This document shows, piece after piece, positions 55,446 to 64,000 of a stretch of 64,000 nucleotides of DNA; position 1 is the stretch's first letter; each line of letters begins with the position of its first letter. The stretch is taken from NCBI GenBank assembly GCA_003132405.1, contig PKXQ01000064.1, positions 48,706-112,705 of the forward strand. The letters run 5' to 3'. Origin of the DNA: Acidobacteriaceae bacterium. Lineage in GTDB: Bacteria > Acidobacteriota > Terriglobia > Terriglobales > Acidobacteriaceae. The notes beneath the pieces were generated by a model. It made no database searches. It saw nothing but the letters and a program-made list of their open reading frames with translations, and was not told where the DNA came from. A program made the position numbers and the translations under genes.

Positions 55446-56528
55446 CTATTTTGCGGGTTGCAGAGATGTTGCGCTGTTGAAATGGGTCGTTGTATCGGCG
55501 GCTACATCGCCTCTCGCGCGTCTGATAGAGAACTCCTTGGCGTGGAGCGGTTTCGGTTCTGCGGCGGGTTCGTAGCGGCCGTCCAGGTAGGTCACCGTGT
55601 CTGGCGCGATCAGATCGGCAGCGTGCCTGCTTGAAATGTTGGGGCGAATGGCGATGTGAAAGTCGGTGCCAGGCTTTCCGGTCGTCGCAACATTCTCGGA
55701 CACACGGCTAGATGCGTTAACGGACGCTGCGGCGGTTCGCGTCGGCGTGGAGCTGCCGACCGAAGGTTTCGCGGACGCGCGTACGCCGAAAGCCAGAAAC
55801 AGCGACCAGAGTACTACGACGGTAAGGGTTAAGGCCGCAGGCGCGATGAATTTCCATTCGACGGGGCGATCGACGGTTTGTTGCTCCCATGTGGGCAAGA
55901 CTACGGCCGGGCCCGCAAATGGCATGGCGATCGACGAGGTCTGACGCGCGAAATAACTTAGTGGTTCGACCGTTCTCTCGATGGGGTTAGCCGCGCTCAA
56001 TTCTAAGTTGGCGGGCAAAGTGTCGAGTTGTGGCATGTCCGACGTTGACAAAGGCAATGCCTCCACCTTGGGAGGCACATGCGCCAACTCTTCGCTGCGA
56101 AGGTCTGGGCCAAGGTCAGGTCGAGCTTCAGGATCGAGCGCACCTTCCGCCCGCAAGGATATAGGCTGGGAGGTCCCGCTAGAAGAATCTGCCGACGCCT
56201 CCGAATCGTCGATAGTTGAGGCCACATTGACGACGGCAGGATGATCGAGGACGCGAGGTGCATCTCCAACCTCGGGCATCACCTCTTCGATTGGAGCCTT
56301 CACCCGAACGACAAACTCGAGAGTGGAGACGCGCTGGCCCTCATAGGCTGCCAGGCTCGCGACCAATTGGTCGCCGGAATCGGCGTCGACCCGCAATTCA
56401 AGGTCGGCAAAGTTATCGGGAATAGAATCGGGTGAAACAATCTCCACCGCGTAACCGCGGCCTAGAAGATGAAACGCCAGTTCGCGCGCGCAAAGGTTAG
56501 AATGCGTGATGATTCTGGCCAGGGTCAT
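55446..56528 (-). CDS. Single-pass membrane protein, acidobacterial type
   Basis: 360 residues. N-terminal small alpha/beta domain (1-75, ARIITHSNLCARELAFHLLGRGYAVEIVSPD, then DLELRVDA) like a degraded receiver or nucleotide-type fold. A long acidic Ser/Glu/Pro-rich linker (about 80-225), one membrane helix (FIAPAALTLTVVVLWSLFLAFG) and a Ser/Thr/Ala-rich tail follow. Similar N-termini occur in acidobacterial genomes without assigned function. Convergent with the GAF gene. Confidence 0.6.
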   Translation of the reverse strand: MTLARIITHSNLCARELAFHLLGRGYAVEIVSPDSIPDNFADLELRVDADSGDQLVASLAAYEGQRVSTLEFVVRVKAPIEEVMPEVGDAPRVLDHPAVVNVASTIDDSEASADSSSGTSQPISLRAEGALDPEARPDLGPDLRSEELAHVPPKVEALPLSTSDMPQLDTLPANLELSAANPIERTVEPLSYFARQTSSIAMPFAGPAVVLPTWEQQTVDRPVEWKFIAPAALTLTVVVLWSLFLAFGVRASAKPSVGSSTPTRTAAASVNASSRVSENVATTGKPGTDFHIAIRPNISSRHAADLIAPDTVTYLDGRYEPAAEPKPLHAKEFSIRRARGDVAADTTTHFNSATSLQPAK

Positions 56529-56586
56529 GACTCTCCTCCCTGCGGAAAACGAGTCGAGTCTAAGATGCCGAATCGGTTGGTTAGGA

Positions 56587-58779
56587 CTACCTATATTGTT
56601 GCAAGACTGCCGCGGCGCGATTTAGAGCAGCCGCCAGAACTGCAATTTGTTGCGTAGTTCGATTCAGATCACCGCGATCAATGGCTTCATTGACGCCCGG
56701 AATCACTACCGCCGCATAGCCGGTGTATTGCCCAGGGGCGTAGATGGCATGGCGGAACCACGGCCGGTTAGGCAGCCCTTCGGGAATCAGGAGGGCCCGC
56801 TCAGCCTGTCGCAGCGCAGCATTGAGGCGATCAGGCGCCCCGGGCAATTTTCGCTGTTTTTGCAGGATTTTAGCGCCGGCTTCCTGCAAGTGCCGCGCCG
56901 CTTGTAGGGCGGGCGAGAAGTCTGGCTCTGTGCGGCTGTGTCCGAAGCGGTCCTTACTCTTGCTCTGAGCGGCGTCGATGTAGGCGAGAATTTCTTTTCC
57001 GTAGGTTTCGTAATCGTAGGGCAGCACGTCGACATCCGACATGCGCAGCACCTCCATCCCGAACATCCGCGCCATCTCCTGCTCATAGACGAAATCTGGA
57101 TCGCCGAATTTCTTAAACCAGGTGAAGTCGTCGAAAGTCGAATGATAGACGCCGTAATCACCGGAAGAACTCATGTCTGTGGAAGGCACGCCCAGATGCT
57201 GAAGGAATACGGTGTAGTCCGAGCCGCTGCCGAGATCGCCCACGGGAACATCGCTTTGAGCGGCGTTCGGCGGCGCGCGAAACGTAGCAGTCTCCTGCGA
57301 CCGATTGGCCTCATTCGGCTGGCTCGCCTTTTTCCACGCCATGTAGACCGTCCCACCTTGCGGCGACGGAACAGCCTTCGAAATCTCGCGGATAAATTCC
57401 TTGAGCGTAGGCGTGCCTGATGCTCCGAACTTCTTGCCGGCTACGGCTACATCCATGTTGAAGTAGGCGGCGGCGTTCCCCAGTTCTTGAGCATGATCTT
57501 CGCCCCATTCCGTCGAACCGATGAGACCCTCTTCTTCGGCGTCCCAGCTTCCGAAGACGATAGTGCGCTTCGGCTTCCAGCCTGATTTCAAGAGCGAGCC
57601 CAGGCCGTGCACTGCCTCGAGCATCGACGCGGTGCCACTGTTGGGATCGACAGCTCCATAGACCCAGGCGTCGCGATGATTGCCGGCGACGACCCACTCA
57701 TCAGGCGCAGATATTCCACGGATTTTTCCGATGACATCCCAGATCGTGCGAAATTGATAATCCTGCTTGAGGTGCATCTTTACTTTGGATGGACCGGGAC
57801 CGACGTGATAGGTGAAGGGCAGCGCCCCCTGCCATTCGCGCGGCGAGGCGGGCCCGCCGAGGTGTTCGAGAATGGGCGCAGCGTCGGCATAAGAAAGAGG
57901 AGTGACGGGAATCTTGGGCAACTGCTCGGAGTCGGCGGGCGAGATACGCTTCGAGTCGGGCAGCGACGGAGTCGAGGCGATGCCGGGAGTGGTAGGGTCT
58001 CCGGGAAATTGAAACATGTAGCCCACCGAGCCGCGCTGCACTCCGGTTGCGGGGCGCCACGGGCCTTTCGGATAGGCGTCGCCCCGATAGTAGCCATCAT
58101 CTTTCGGGTCGGAGTAAATGATAACCGCGGCGGCGCCTCGCTCTTGCGCGACGAATTCTTTTACGCCGCGGAAATTTTCCCCGTAGCGCACGATGACGAT
58201 CTTGCCCCGCACGTCGACGTTCATCTGCTTGAGCTTGTCAAAGTCGGCCGGAGAGCCATAGTTTGCATAGACGACCTCTGCCTCTGCGTCGCCCGAAGGC
58301 GACATGCCGTTGTAAGGAGTGACGACGCGCGGATCGTCCTGAAAAGGGTCGTCGTCGACGTGCTCGCGCTGCGGACCGTGCATTTCGACGCCGGGAGGCG
58401 CGGTCATGTCGACGCGAATCTCGGCAGGGTAATTCATCCAGACTTTGTATTCGACGATCTCCGTGTCGAGGCCGGCGTCGCGAAATTTCTGGGCGACGTA
58501 TTCAGCGGTGGCTTTGTCTTCGGGGGAACCGGCGATGTGTGGGGCCTTGGTCAGGATGCGCAGGTGCTCTTCGGCGAGTTTGGGATCGGGGACGGCGAGG
58601 AACTTCTTTTCGATTTCGAGTTCGCCGGCAACGTCACGAAAGCCGCTGATGACCCAGCTTTCGGGCTGGGCATCATTGTCGGCGTTTTTATTTTTGTCTA
58701 TGTGGTTGGCGGCATCGACGGCGCGAAGGGTTGAACCAATCAGCACGAAAAAGAGGAAGGACGCGGCGAGAAGTTTCAT
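56587..58779 (-). CDS. M28 zinc carboxypeptidase of the glutamate carboxypeptidase II/transferrin receptor type
   Basis: 730 residues with a signal peptide (MKLLAASFLFFVLIGSTLRAV), so exported. A PA domain (about 150-330) is inserted before the M28 catalytic domain, with a C-terminal dimerisation domain (about 600-730). The two-zinc site is complete: H368, D378, the general base E415 with E416, D443 and H546. WDAEEEGLIGSTEW is very close to the human GCPII motif. It would trim C-terminal Glu or small residues from peptides in the periplasm. Monocistronic by spacing. Confidence 0.92.
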   Translation of the reverse strand: MKLLAASFLFFVLIGSTLRAVDAANHIDKNKNADNDAQPESWVISGFRDVAGELEIEKKFLAVPDPKLAEEHLRILTKAPHIAGSPEDKATAEYVAQKFRDAGLDTEIVEYKVWMNYPAEIRVDMTAPPGVEMHGPQREHVDDDPFQDDPRVVTPYNGMSPSGDAEAEVVYANYGSPADFDKLKQMNVDVRGKIVIVRYGENFRGVKEFVAQERGAAAVIIYSDPKDDGYYRGDAYPKGPWRPATGVQRGSVGYMFQFPGDPTTPGIASTPSLPDSKRISPADSEQLPKIPVTPLSYADAAPILEHLGGPASPREWQGALPFTYHVGPGPSKVKMHLKQDYQFRTIWDVIGKIRGISAPDEWVVAGNHRDAWVYGAVDPNSGTASMLEAVHGLGSLLKSGWKPKRTIVFGSWDAEEEGLIGSTEWGEDHAQELGNAAAYFNMDVAVAGKKFGASGTPTLKEFIREISKAVPSPQGGTVYMAWKKASQPNEANRSQETATFRAPPNAAQSDVPVGDLGSGSDYTVFLQHLGVPSTDMSSSGDYGVYHSTFDDFTWFKKFGDPDFVYEQEMARMFGMEVLRMSDVDVLPYDYETYGKEILAYIDAAQSKSKDRFGHSRTEPDFSPALQAARHLQEAGAKILQKQRKLPGAPDRLNAALRQAERALLIPEGLPNRPWFRHAIYAPGQYTGYAAVVIPGVNEAIDRGDLNRTTQQIAVLAAALNRAAAVLQQYR

Positions 58780-58918
58780 GAAGTTCCTTTATATGATTTT
58801 CCGGACCTGTGATTCAGATTTCTTCCAGAACTGCGCGCCTGGGTAGAGGATCCGCCACAAAACGAAGATTGTATCGTGAGCGGGGAGGCGGCTGCCGAAC
58901 GCGTTACACTAAATAGCA

Positions 58919-59677
58919 ATGACCATCTCTTCAACGGCTCGTTTTTCTGATCGGGTGGAGAATTACATCCGCTATCGCCCGGGATATCCGCCTGAAGTTC
59001 TGGGCCTGCTGCGCGCCGAATGCGGCTTGCAGCCGAGTCACATCGTCGCCGATATTGCTTCCGGCACAGGCATGTTTACACGGCTTCTCTTGGAGAACGG
59101 CAACTCCGTATTTGCCGTCGAGCCTAATGCGGAAATGCGCGAGAGCGGCGTGCATCAGCTCGAATCGTATAGGCGGCTGGTCTCCGTAGCGGGGACGGCG
59201 GAGGAGACGACACTGGGCTCGGCTTCCGTCGACTTCGTGACCGCGGCGCAATCGGCACACTGGTTCGATCTGCCACGCGCCCGCGCGGAATTCGTGCGCA
59301 TTTTGCGTCCGGCCGGATGGTGCGTGCTGATCTGGAACGAGCGTCTAACCTCATCAACAGCTTTTTTGCGCGACTATGAGCAACTGCTGCTGAGCTACGG
59401 CACGGATTACGAAGACGTGCGCCATGAAAAAACTACGGCCATGATTCATGAGTTTTTTTCTCCTGCGGATTGCGAGGAAAGAATCTTCAGCCTCCGACAA
59501 CAGTTTGACGATGCGGGCGCTGCAGGGCGGCTGTTATCTTCTTCCTATGCGCCGCTCGAAGGTCATCCAAAATATGCTCCGATGATGCAGGAGTTGCAGC
59601 GGATTGTTCGCGCACATGCCGTGGACGGAAAGGTCGAGTTTGAATATAAGACGCGAGTGTATTACGGGCATTTGTGA
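58919..59677 (+). CDS. SAM-dependent class I methyltransferase
   Basis: 252 residues. Motif I VADIASGTGMFTRLL, the acidic loop FAVEPNAEMRESG and the post-motif ILRPAGWCVLIWNE define the type-11 methyltransferase fold. The start ARFSDRVENYIRYRPGYP is common to a small-molecule or ubiquinone-biosynthesis-like group; substrate unknown. Followed by the decarboxylase gene across heptad arrays O and P. Confidence 0.88.
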   Translation: MTISSTARFSDRVENYIRYRPGYPPEVLGLLRAECGLQPSHIVADIASGTGMFTRLLLENGNSVFAVEPNAEMRESGVHQLESYRRLVSVAGTAEETTLGSASVDFVTAAQSAHWFDLPRARAEFVRILRPAGWCVLIWNERLTSSTAFLRDYEQLLLSYGTDYEDVRHEKTTAMIHEFFSPADCEERIFSLRQQFDDAGAAGRLLSSSYAPLEGHPKYAPMMQELQRIVRAHAVDGKVEFEYKTRVYYGHL

Positions 59678-59699
59678 TTTGTGACTCGTAATCTGTAAT
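59672..59699. repeat. Heptad repeat array O (4 units), left half of an inverted pair
   Basis: TTGTGAT, TTGTGAC, TCGTAAT, CTGTAAT. Overlaps the end of the methyltransferase gene (stop 59675-59677) and is complementary to array P. Confidence 0.75.
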
Positions 59700-59720
59700 C
59701 GCCCAATTATTAGGTTTTCA

Positions 59721-59748
59721 AATTACGAATCACCAATTACCAATTCCC
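59721..59748. repeat. Heptad repeat array P (4 units), abutting a start codon
   Basis: AATTACG, AATCACC, AATTACC, AATTCCC, then the ATG of the decarboxylase gene at 59749. No Shine-Dalgarno is left in the interval. Confidence 0.75.
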
Positions 59749-61206
59749 ATGTCTGATCCCAAATCTTTCCACATGTCTCCCGAGGAGTTTCGGCGTCAGG
59801 GCCACGCGGTTGTGGACTGGATCGCCGATTACCATTCGCGGATTGAAAGCTTTCCAGTTCTGTCGCGGGTGAAACCCGGAGAAATTCGTGCTCAGTTGCC
59901 TCCAAACGCCCCGGAACACGGCGAGGCTTTCGACGCGATTCTTGCCGACATCGACCGCGTCGTCCTTCCAGGAATCACGCATTGGCAGTCGCCACATTTT
60001 TACGCGTACTTTCCCGCGAACGCATCTGGGCCCGCCATTCTCGGGGACCTCGTTTCTGCCGGACTGGGCGTGCAGGGCATGTTGTGGTCGACCAGCCCGG
60101 CGTGCACGGAAGTCGAAACGCACGTGCTCGATTGGCTGGTGCCGATGCTCGGGCTGCCGGAGAACTTTCTCTCCACCAGCAGCGGGGGTGGCGTGATTCA
60201 GGACACCGCGTCCAGCGCCACACTCTGCGCGCTTCTCGCTGCTCGAGAGCGTTCGACGAAGTTCGCCAGCAATCACGAGGGCTGTGATGGACGCCTCGTC
60301 GCCTATTGCTCCACGCAAACGCATTCCTCGATTGAGAAGGCGATGAAGATTGCGGGGATGGGCTCGGACAACCTCCGGCACATCGAAGTTGATAAGAACT
60401 TCGCGATGCGGCCCGAAGCGCTCGCAAGCCAAATTGAACGCGACATTCATGCCGGCCTGACTCCCAGCTTCGTTTGTACGACGGTGGGGACGACCTCATC
60501 GAACGCGATTGACCCGGTACGCGAGATTGCGAGCATCTGCCGCGACCACAATCTGTGGTTGCACGTCGATTCTGCCATGAGCGGCACGGCGGCTCTCTGC
60601 CCGGAGTTCAGATTTATCAATGATGGTGTTGAATTTGCAGACAGCTACACTTTCAACCCACACAAATGGATGTTCACGAACTTCGATTGCAATGTTTTTT
60701 ATGTTGCCGAGCGAAAGCACCTGATCGAAACGCTCTCGATTTTGCCGGAGTATTTGCGCAATCAGGCTACGGAATCGGGCGCTGTCATCGACTATCGCGA
60801 CTGGCACATCCAGCTAGGCCGGCGTTTTCGCTCACTCAAACTCTGGTTTGTGATCCGGCATTATGGAATTGAAGGATTGCAGCACCACATTCGCGAGCAT
60901 GTGCGACTGGCGCAGGAATTTTCTGGTTGGGTGCGCAGTGATGAACGTTTCGAGATCGCTGCGCCTGTGCTGCTCAATCTCATCTGCTTCCGGCTGCGAT
61001 CGGGAGATCGTATTAATCAAGATCAGGCCAATCAACTTTTGATGGAGCGGCTAAACGCGAGCGGCGATCTTTTTCTAACCCACACCAAGCTCGATGGCAA
61101 ATTCACTCTTCGCCTCTGCGTTGGGCAAACCAACACGCAGGCGCGGCATGTGGAGCGCGCGTGGAAGCGCATTTTGGAAGAGACCGAAAAACTGGAAAGT
61201 TCCTGA
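59749..61206 (+). CDS. PLP-dependent group II decarboxylase (aromatic-L-amino-acid type)
   Basis: 485 residues, the size of animal DOPA/tryptophan decarboxylase. Close matches include WQSPHFYAYFPA, H192 (THSSIEKA), D274 (HVDSAMSG) and the Schiff-base lysine K306 (FNPHKWMFT). Decarboxylates aromatic amino acids to amines (tryptamine, phenethylamine); the exact substrate is inferred from the high similarity of active-site blocks. The ATG directly follows heptad array P with no Shine-Dalgarno, so initiation may be coupled or leaderless. Confidence 0.9.
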   Translation: MSDPKSFHMSPEEFRRQGHAVVDWIADYHSRIESFPVLSRVKPGEIRAQLPPNAPEHGEAFDAILADIDRVVLPGITHWQSPHFYAYFPANASGPAILGDLVSAGLGVQGMLWSTSPACTEVETHVLDWLVPMLGLPENFLSTSSGGGVIQDTASSATLCALLAARERSTKFASNHEGCDGRLVAYCSTQTHSSIEKAMKIAGMGSDNLRHIEVDKNFAMRPEALASQIERDIHAGLTPSFVCTTVGTTSSNAIDPVREIASICRDHNLWLHVDSAMSGTAALCPEFRFINDGVEFADSYTFNPHKWMFTNFDCNVFYVAERKHLIETLSILPEYLRNQATESGAVIDYRDWHIQLGRRFRSLKLWFVIRHYGIEGLQHHIREHVRLAQEFSGWVRSDERFEIAAPVLLNLICFRLRSGDRINQDQANQLLMERLNASGDLFLTHTKLDGKFTLRLCVGQTNTQARHVERAWKRILEETEKLESS

Positions 61207-61245
61207 AACGCAGCGCCGGTTGGATTTCGCGGTACAGTGTAGTGG

Positions 61246-61776
61246 ATGCCACGAGAGATTTCAGCGGGCGGCGTTGTGCTGCGGGAGATTTCTGGACTAT
61301 GGCACGTCGCGCTGATTGAGCCAAACAAGACTGAGCCTCACGTGGAAGACTCGCCGGTTGATGGCGCCAAAGCGGCTGTCCCGCCGGTAAAATCACCGCG
61401 CAAGCGCAGCCGCGCCGTGCTCGCGCTTCCCAAAGGCCTCGTGGATCGGGCCGAAAAAGCGCAGGCGGCCGCGGTGCGCGAGGTCCGGGAGGAAACCGGG
61501 ATCATTGCCGAGCCAGTCACAAAGCTAGCTGACAATAAGTACGTTTATGTACGCACGTGGGGCGACGGCGCACGCGTTTTCAAGATTGTAAGTTTTTATC
61601 TGATGCGTTATGTATCAGGAGAAATTGACAATCTCGCTCAAGAAATGCGGATCGAAGTGAAGCGAGCGCTGTGGGTGCCGCTGAGCGAAGCGGGCAAGCA
61701 AATTGCCTACAGCAATGAACGAAAGGTGCTGCGTGAGGCGCAGGAATACGTAAAAGCGAAGGGTCTCTCTACTTAG
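61246..61776 (+). CDS. NUDIX hydrolase
   Basis: 176 residues. Perfect NUDIX box from G of GLVDRAE through REVREETGI, coordinating magnesium for nucleoside-diphosphate hydrolysis. A basic insert (KSPRKRSRAVLALPKG) precedes the box, as in the diadenosine polyphosphate group. The 3' end overlaps the convergent RluB-like gene by 8 nt. Confidence 0.92.
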   Translation: MPREISAGGVVLREISGLWHVALIEPNKTEPHVEDSPVDGAKAAVPPVKSPRKRSRAVLALPKGLVDRAEKAQAAAVREVREETGIIAEPVTKLADNKYVYVRTWGDGARVFKIVSFYLMRYVSGEIDNLAQEMRIEVKRALWVPLSEAGKQIAYSNERKVLREAQEYVKAKGLST

Positions 61777-62563
61777 AAATTTCTCCGTCGAGCAAACGCT
61801 TTTCTTCCGCCGTCAACTCGCGCGTCGCCCCCTTCTCCAGATCGCCAAGATCTAGCGATCCGATAGAAACCCTGACTAGACGCAAGACGCGAATATCCAA
61901 TGCTTCGAGCAGACGGCGGATTTGGCGGTTCTTGCCTTCGTCTAGCGTGATCTCCAGCCAGCTATTCTTATCGCCATGATGCAGCAGGCGTGCCGCCTTG
62001 GCACGCAGGTCTTCTCGGTCGCGTGCAAGCCGGTCGCGTGCAACAATGTCGCGCTGGCTTGAAGTGCTTGCATCCGCGTACCCTCGAACTATCTTCGCGA
62101 GCAGATTGTCGTCCGCGACGCAGTCGACTTGCACGTGATATTTCTTGTCGAGGTGAGTCGACGGGTCAGTGATTTTAGAGGCCCACTCAGAGTCGTTCGT
62201 CAAGAGCAGAAGGCCTTCGCTGGCCTTATCCAATCGGCCGACGGGACCGACCCACGGCAATCCCAGATCGAGCAGATCACAGACTGTCTTCCGCCCCTTT
62301 TCATCGAAGGCGGTGGTCACGATCCCGCGCGGCTTATTCATGATCAGGTAGATCGGCAGCGCCTTGCCGACTGGCGTTCCATCGATCTCAATCCGGTCGG
62401 CTAAACGCCCGTTCTGCATTCGCACCGCGGCTTCTGGGTCGCGCACAATGCGTCCCTTGAGAACAACACGCCCGGCGCGAATCAACGTGCTCGCCTGCGA
62501 ACGCGAGCAGTAGCCTGACTTGGAAAGCGCGCGCGCCAAGCCGAAGCGTTTTTGCAAGCTCAC
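61769..62563 (-). CDS. rluB: Pseudouridine synthase, RluB/RsuA family
   Basis: 264 residues. N-terminal S4 RNA-binding domain (about 8-60, FGLARALSKSGYCSRSQAS), then the catalytic domain with D112 in VGRLDKASEGLLLLTND and GKNRQIRRLLEALDI. Isomerises uridine in 23S or 16S rRNA; RluB (U2605) is most likely for a non-proteobacterium, although RluE/RsuA cannot be excluded. Cytoplasmic, probably monocistronic. Confidence 0.92.
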   Translation of the reverse strand: MSLQKRFGLARALSKSGYCSRSQASTLIRAGRVVLKGRIVRDPEAAVRMQNGRLADRIEIDGTPVGKALPIYLIMNKPRGIVTTAFDEKGRKTVCDLLDLGLPWVGPVGRLDKASEGLLLLTNDSEWASKITDPSTHLDKKYHVQVDCVADDNLLAKIVRGYADASTSSQRDIVARDRLARDREDLRAKAARLLHHGDKNSWLEITLDEGKNRQIRRLLEALDIRVLRLVRVSIGSLDLGDLEKGATRELTAEEKRLLDGEISK

Positions 62564-62691
62564 GATTCCTATGCTAAATGGAGATCGACTCTGTGACGTG
62601 ATTGCGCCGCTTTCATGCTGTTAACTAGCGCTCCTCCCGCATATAATGTGGCGATTTCGCAGCGCAAATTTCCGCCGCATCGGGAGGCCCC

Positions 62692-63387
62692 TTGCTCTTG
62701 TCGCTTGACACTCGTGAAGTTGGACGCGTCACCATCGTGCATTGCAAGGGACGGATCATCGGCGGTCGCGAGAGCGAATCCCTGCGCGCGCACCTGGCCT
62801 GGTTGCTGCACACGCGGCGGTCATTCGTGCTGCACCTGGGCGAAGTTGGCTTCATCGATAGCAGCGGGCTCGGCACCATGGTTCGCGCTCTGACCAGCGC
62901 ACGCCAGGCGCGCGGAGAGTTGAAGCTCTGCAATGTGCCGGATTTTGTGCGTAGAGTTCTGGAGATCTCGCGCCTGACCAGTGTTTTCGACGTTCATGAA
63001 TCGGAAGAGAAGGCGGTGGAAGCGTTTTACTGTCCCAGTACGCGCGCCGAAGCGCCGGTGCCGAAAGGCCGCGGCGTTCTGTGCCTCGATTCCAATGCCG
63101 ACGTGCTCGCCTACTTGCGCGAACTGCTGCACCGCGCCGGATACGACGTCCAGAGCAGCATGCGCGTAAGCGACGCCATGCTGCTGATGCGCATCACGCA
63201 TTTCGATCTGCTGTTGGTGGGACCCGATATGACCCCGTCTCCGACAAAGCCACCCGCCTTTCAAAGCGCATGCGCACGGCTTCCACTGATCGAATTGGGC
63301 AGTGAGTTTTCCACGAGCGATGCGGGCGAAGCGGGGGCGCGGCTTCTGGAGACGATCGAGGCCCGACTCGCTTCGAAGCCCGTTTGA
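62692..63387 (+). CDS. STAS domain fused to a pseudo-receiver domain
   Basis: 231 residues from TTG 62692, with GGGAGG at 62682-62687; TTG 62698 is an alternative. STAS domain (about 5-110) with GFIDSSGLGTMV, the phospho-accepting Ser of anti-anti-sigma factors. A receiver-like domain follows (about 128-215, VLCLDSNADVLAYLRELLHRAGYDV), but the phospho-acceptor Asp strand reads LLLVGPDM with Gly in place of Asp. Probably a partner-switching regulator whose receiver is a protein-binding module. Confidence 0.8.
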   Translation: MLLSLDTREVGRVTIVHCKGRIIGGRESESLRAHLAWLLHTRRSFVLHLGEVGFIDSSGLGTMVRALTSARQARGELKLCNVPDFVRRVLEISRLTSVFDVHESEEKAVEAFYCPSTRAEAPVPKGRGVLCLDSNADVLAYLRELLHRAGYDVQSSMRVSDAMLLMRITHFDLLLVGPDMTPSPTKPPAFQSACARLPLIELGSEFSTSDAGEAGARLLETIEARLASKPV

Positions 63388-63505
63388 CGCGAATTTAACG
63401 GACCACTTCCTCTCGCTTTGCGGTTCGAACCTCGGAATTGATTGGGTGGCTGCTAAACCTGCTACACACGCCCATGCCCTCTCCTCTCCCCTCGCCTGCG
63501 CGAAG

Positions 63506-63778
63506 ATGGATTATCCTGGTACTCCCCTAGGAAAGGACAAAATCAAGAGATGGCTCGCGGTCGTGGTCTCCGCGGCCTCTGCTGGGATCTGCGAAGAGAC
63601 TGGCTTTCGCGGCTACATGCAGCGCCCCATCGAACAACGGCACGGCGCGCCCGTTGCGATCCTGATTTCTTCGTTTTTCTTCATGGCGCTGCATCGACTT
63701 GCGTCCGAGGACGGCTACGCAGAGCTGCCGCCCCCGTTGCTGGCGAAGATTAAGACCAAGGTCAGTTCACTTCACTAA
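63506..63778 (+). pseudogene. CPBP (Abi-type) membrane protease remnant
   Basis: 90 codons from ATG 63506; the frame opens upstream inside the STAS gene. It has the CPBP catalytic motifs EETGFRG and FMALH and one hydrophobic helix (APVAILISSFFFMAL), but the usual N-terminal three or four helices and the distal part are missing, and it ends soon after in KVSSLH. Likely a decayed fragment; a short intact protein is less likely. Confidence 0.55.
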
Positions 63779-63929
63779 TGAGCCCTGGATTATCTTGAAG
63801 GTTAGTGTGAACTCCGTTGCAACAGGGACGGTCCTATCGCGATTCAAGTCCGCCCAGTGATCCGGCGGCTTTGCGCGAATCGTTGGCGAAACATCCCGAT
63901 TATACTCATTGACCGGGGTCGGCCAATTC

Positions 63930-64000
63930 TCACTTTACAGCCGCTCCATCGAGAGTTTCCGACTCCTGACTTTTCACCGGCTTGGATTCGTCGGGCTGCT
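63930..64000 (-). CDS. Possible C-terminus of a gene entering from the right (partial)
   Basis: On the minus strand one frame reads QPDESKPVKSQESETLDGAAVK then a stop (63930-63932), an acidic tail like many protein ends. Only 23 codons are visible, so this is weak. Confidence 0.25.
   Translation of the reverse strand, partial: QPDESKPVKSQESETLDGAAVK

Noticed and set aside
63820..63870. tRNA-like GATTCAAGTCC word
   Set aside because: No matching acceptor, D or anticodon arms around it.

Overview
The window looks like a chromosomal segment of a soil-type Acidobacteriota (Acidobacteriia/'Koribacter'-like) genome or metagenome contig. The clues are a large Oar-like TonB-dependent receptor, a VWFA-related secreted protein of the acidobacterial type, PilZ/HEAT and STAS/receiver signalling proteins, DUF2277, many TPR proteins and GC-rich codons. 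No rRNA, tRNA, CRISPR array, prophage or intact insertion sequence was seen.

Layout. 1-8 kb: 3' end of a TonB receptor (+), then a leftward pair (MoaD-MoaE fusion, VWFA protein) and a rightward HEAT/PilZ protein that seems to start at a non-AUG codon. 8-10 kb: leftward F0 genes atpZ-atpI-atpB-atpE. 10-20.4 kb: leftward complex I genes nuoA-(PH-like)-nuoC-D-H-J-K-L-M-N, with nuoB, nuoI and nuoEFG missing. 20.4-21.6 kb: leftward three-gene cluster (ribbon-helix-helix-like protein with an upstream palindrome, DoxX-like membrane protein, frameshifted gene). 21.7-32 kb: DUF2277, acetyl/succinyl-CoA transferase, Pal lipoprotein, ClC antiporter, HtrA-like protease, UppS-CdsA, small proteins, a PstS-like protein and FabI. 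32-36.4 kb: three tandem divergent paralogues of an unnamed exported family, TsaE and a PilZ protein. 36.5-46 kb: TPR lipoprotein, ThiD, RlpA, PyrF, TPR-glycosyltransferase-like protein, a 59-aa zinc ribbon protein and an amidase. 46-52 kb: small proteins, a FadN-type beta-oxidation enzyme, DoxX and ThiC. 52-54.7 kb: accessory patch with an orphan winged-helix/PD-(D/E)XK nuclease-like gene and a VapBC toxin-antitoxin pair. 54.8-64 kb: GAF protein, single-pass membrane protein, M28 peptidase of the glutamate carboxypeptidase II type, methyltransferase, aromatic-amino-acid-type decarboxylase, NUDIX, RluB-like pseudouridine synthase, STAS/pseudo-receiver fusion and a CPBP protease remnant.

How the parts work together. 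The atp and nuo blocks supply membrane subunits of ATP synthase and complex I, but both are incomplete and need subunits encoded elsewhere. uppS-cdsA, fabI, pal and rlpA serve envelope and lipid synthesis. thiC and thiD are two steps of the thiamin pyrimidine branch but lie 10 kb apart.

The most unusual feature is not a gene. Sixteen short arrays of degenerate 7-bp repeats sit in intergenic gaps and at gene ends. Ten of them form five face-to-face inverted pairs, and one array is translated as the C-terminus of a protein. They resemble, in period only, the heptameric STRR repeats of cyanobacteria. The nuclease-like gene, the three-paralogue cluster and the PH-like gene inside the nuo operon are the best protein-level leads.
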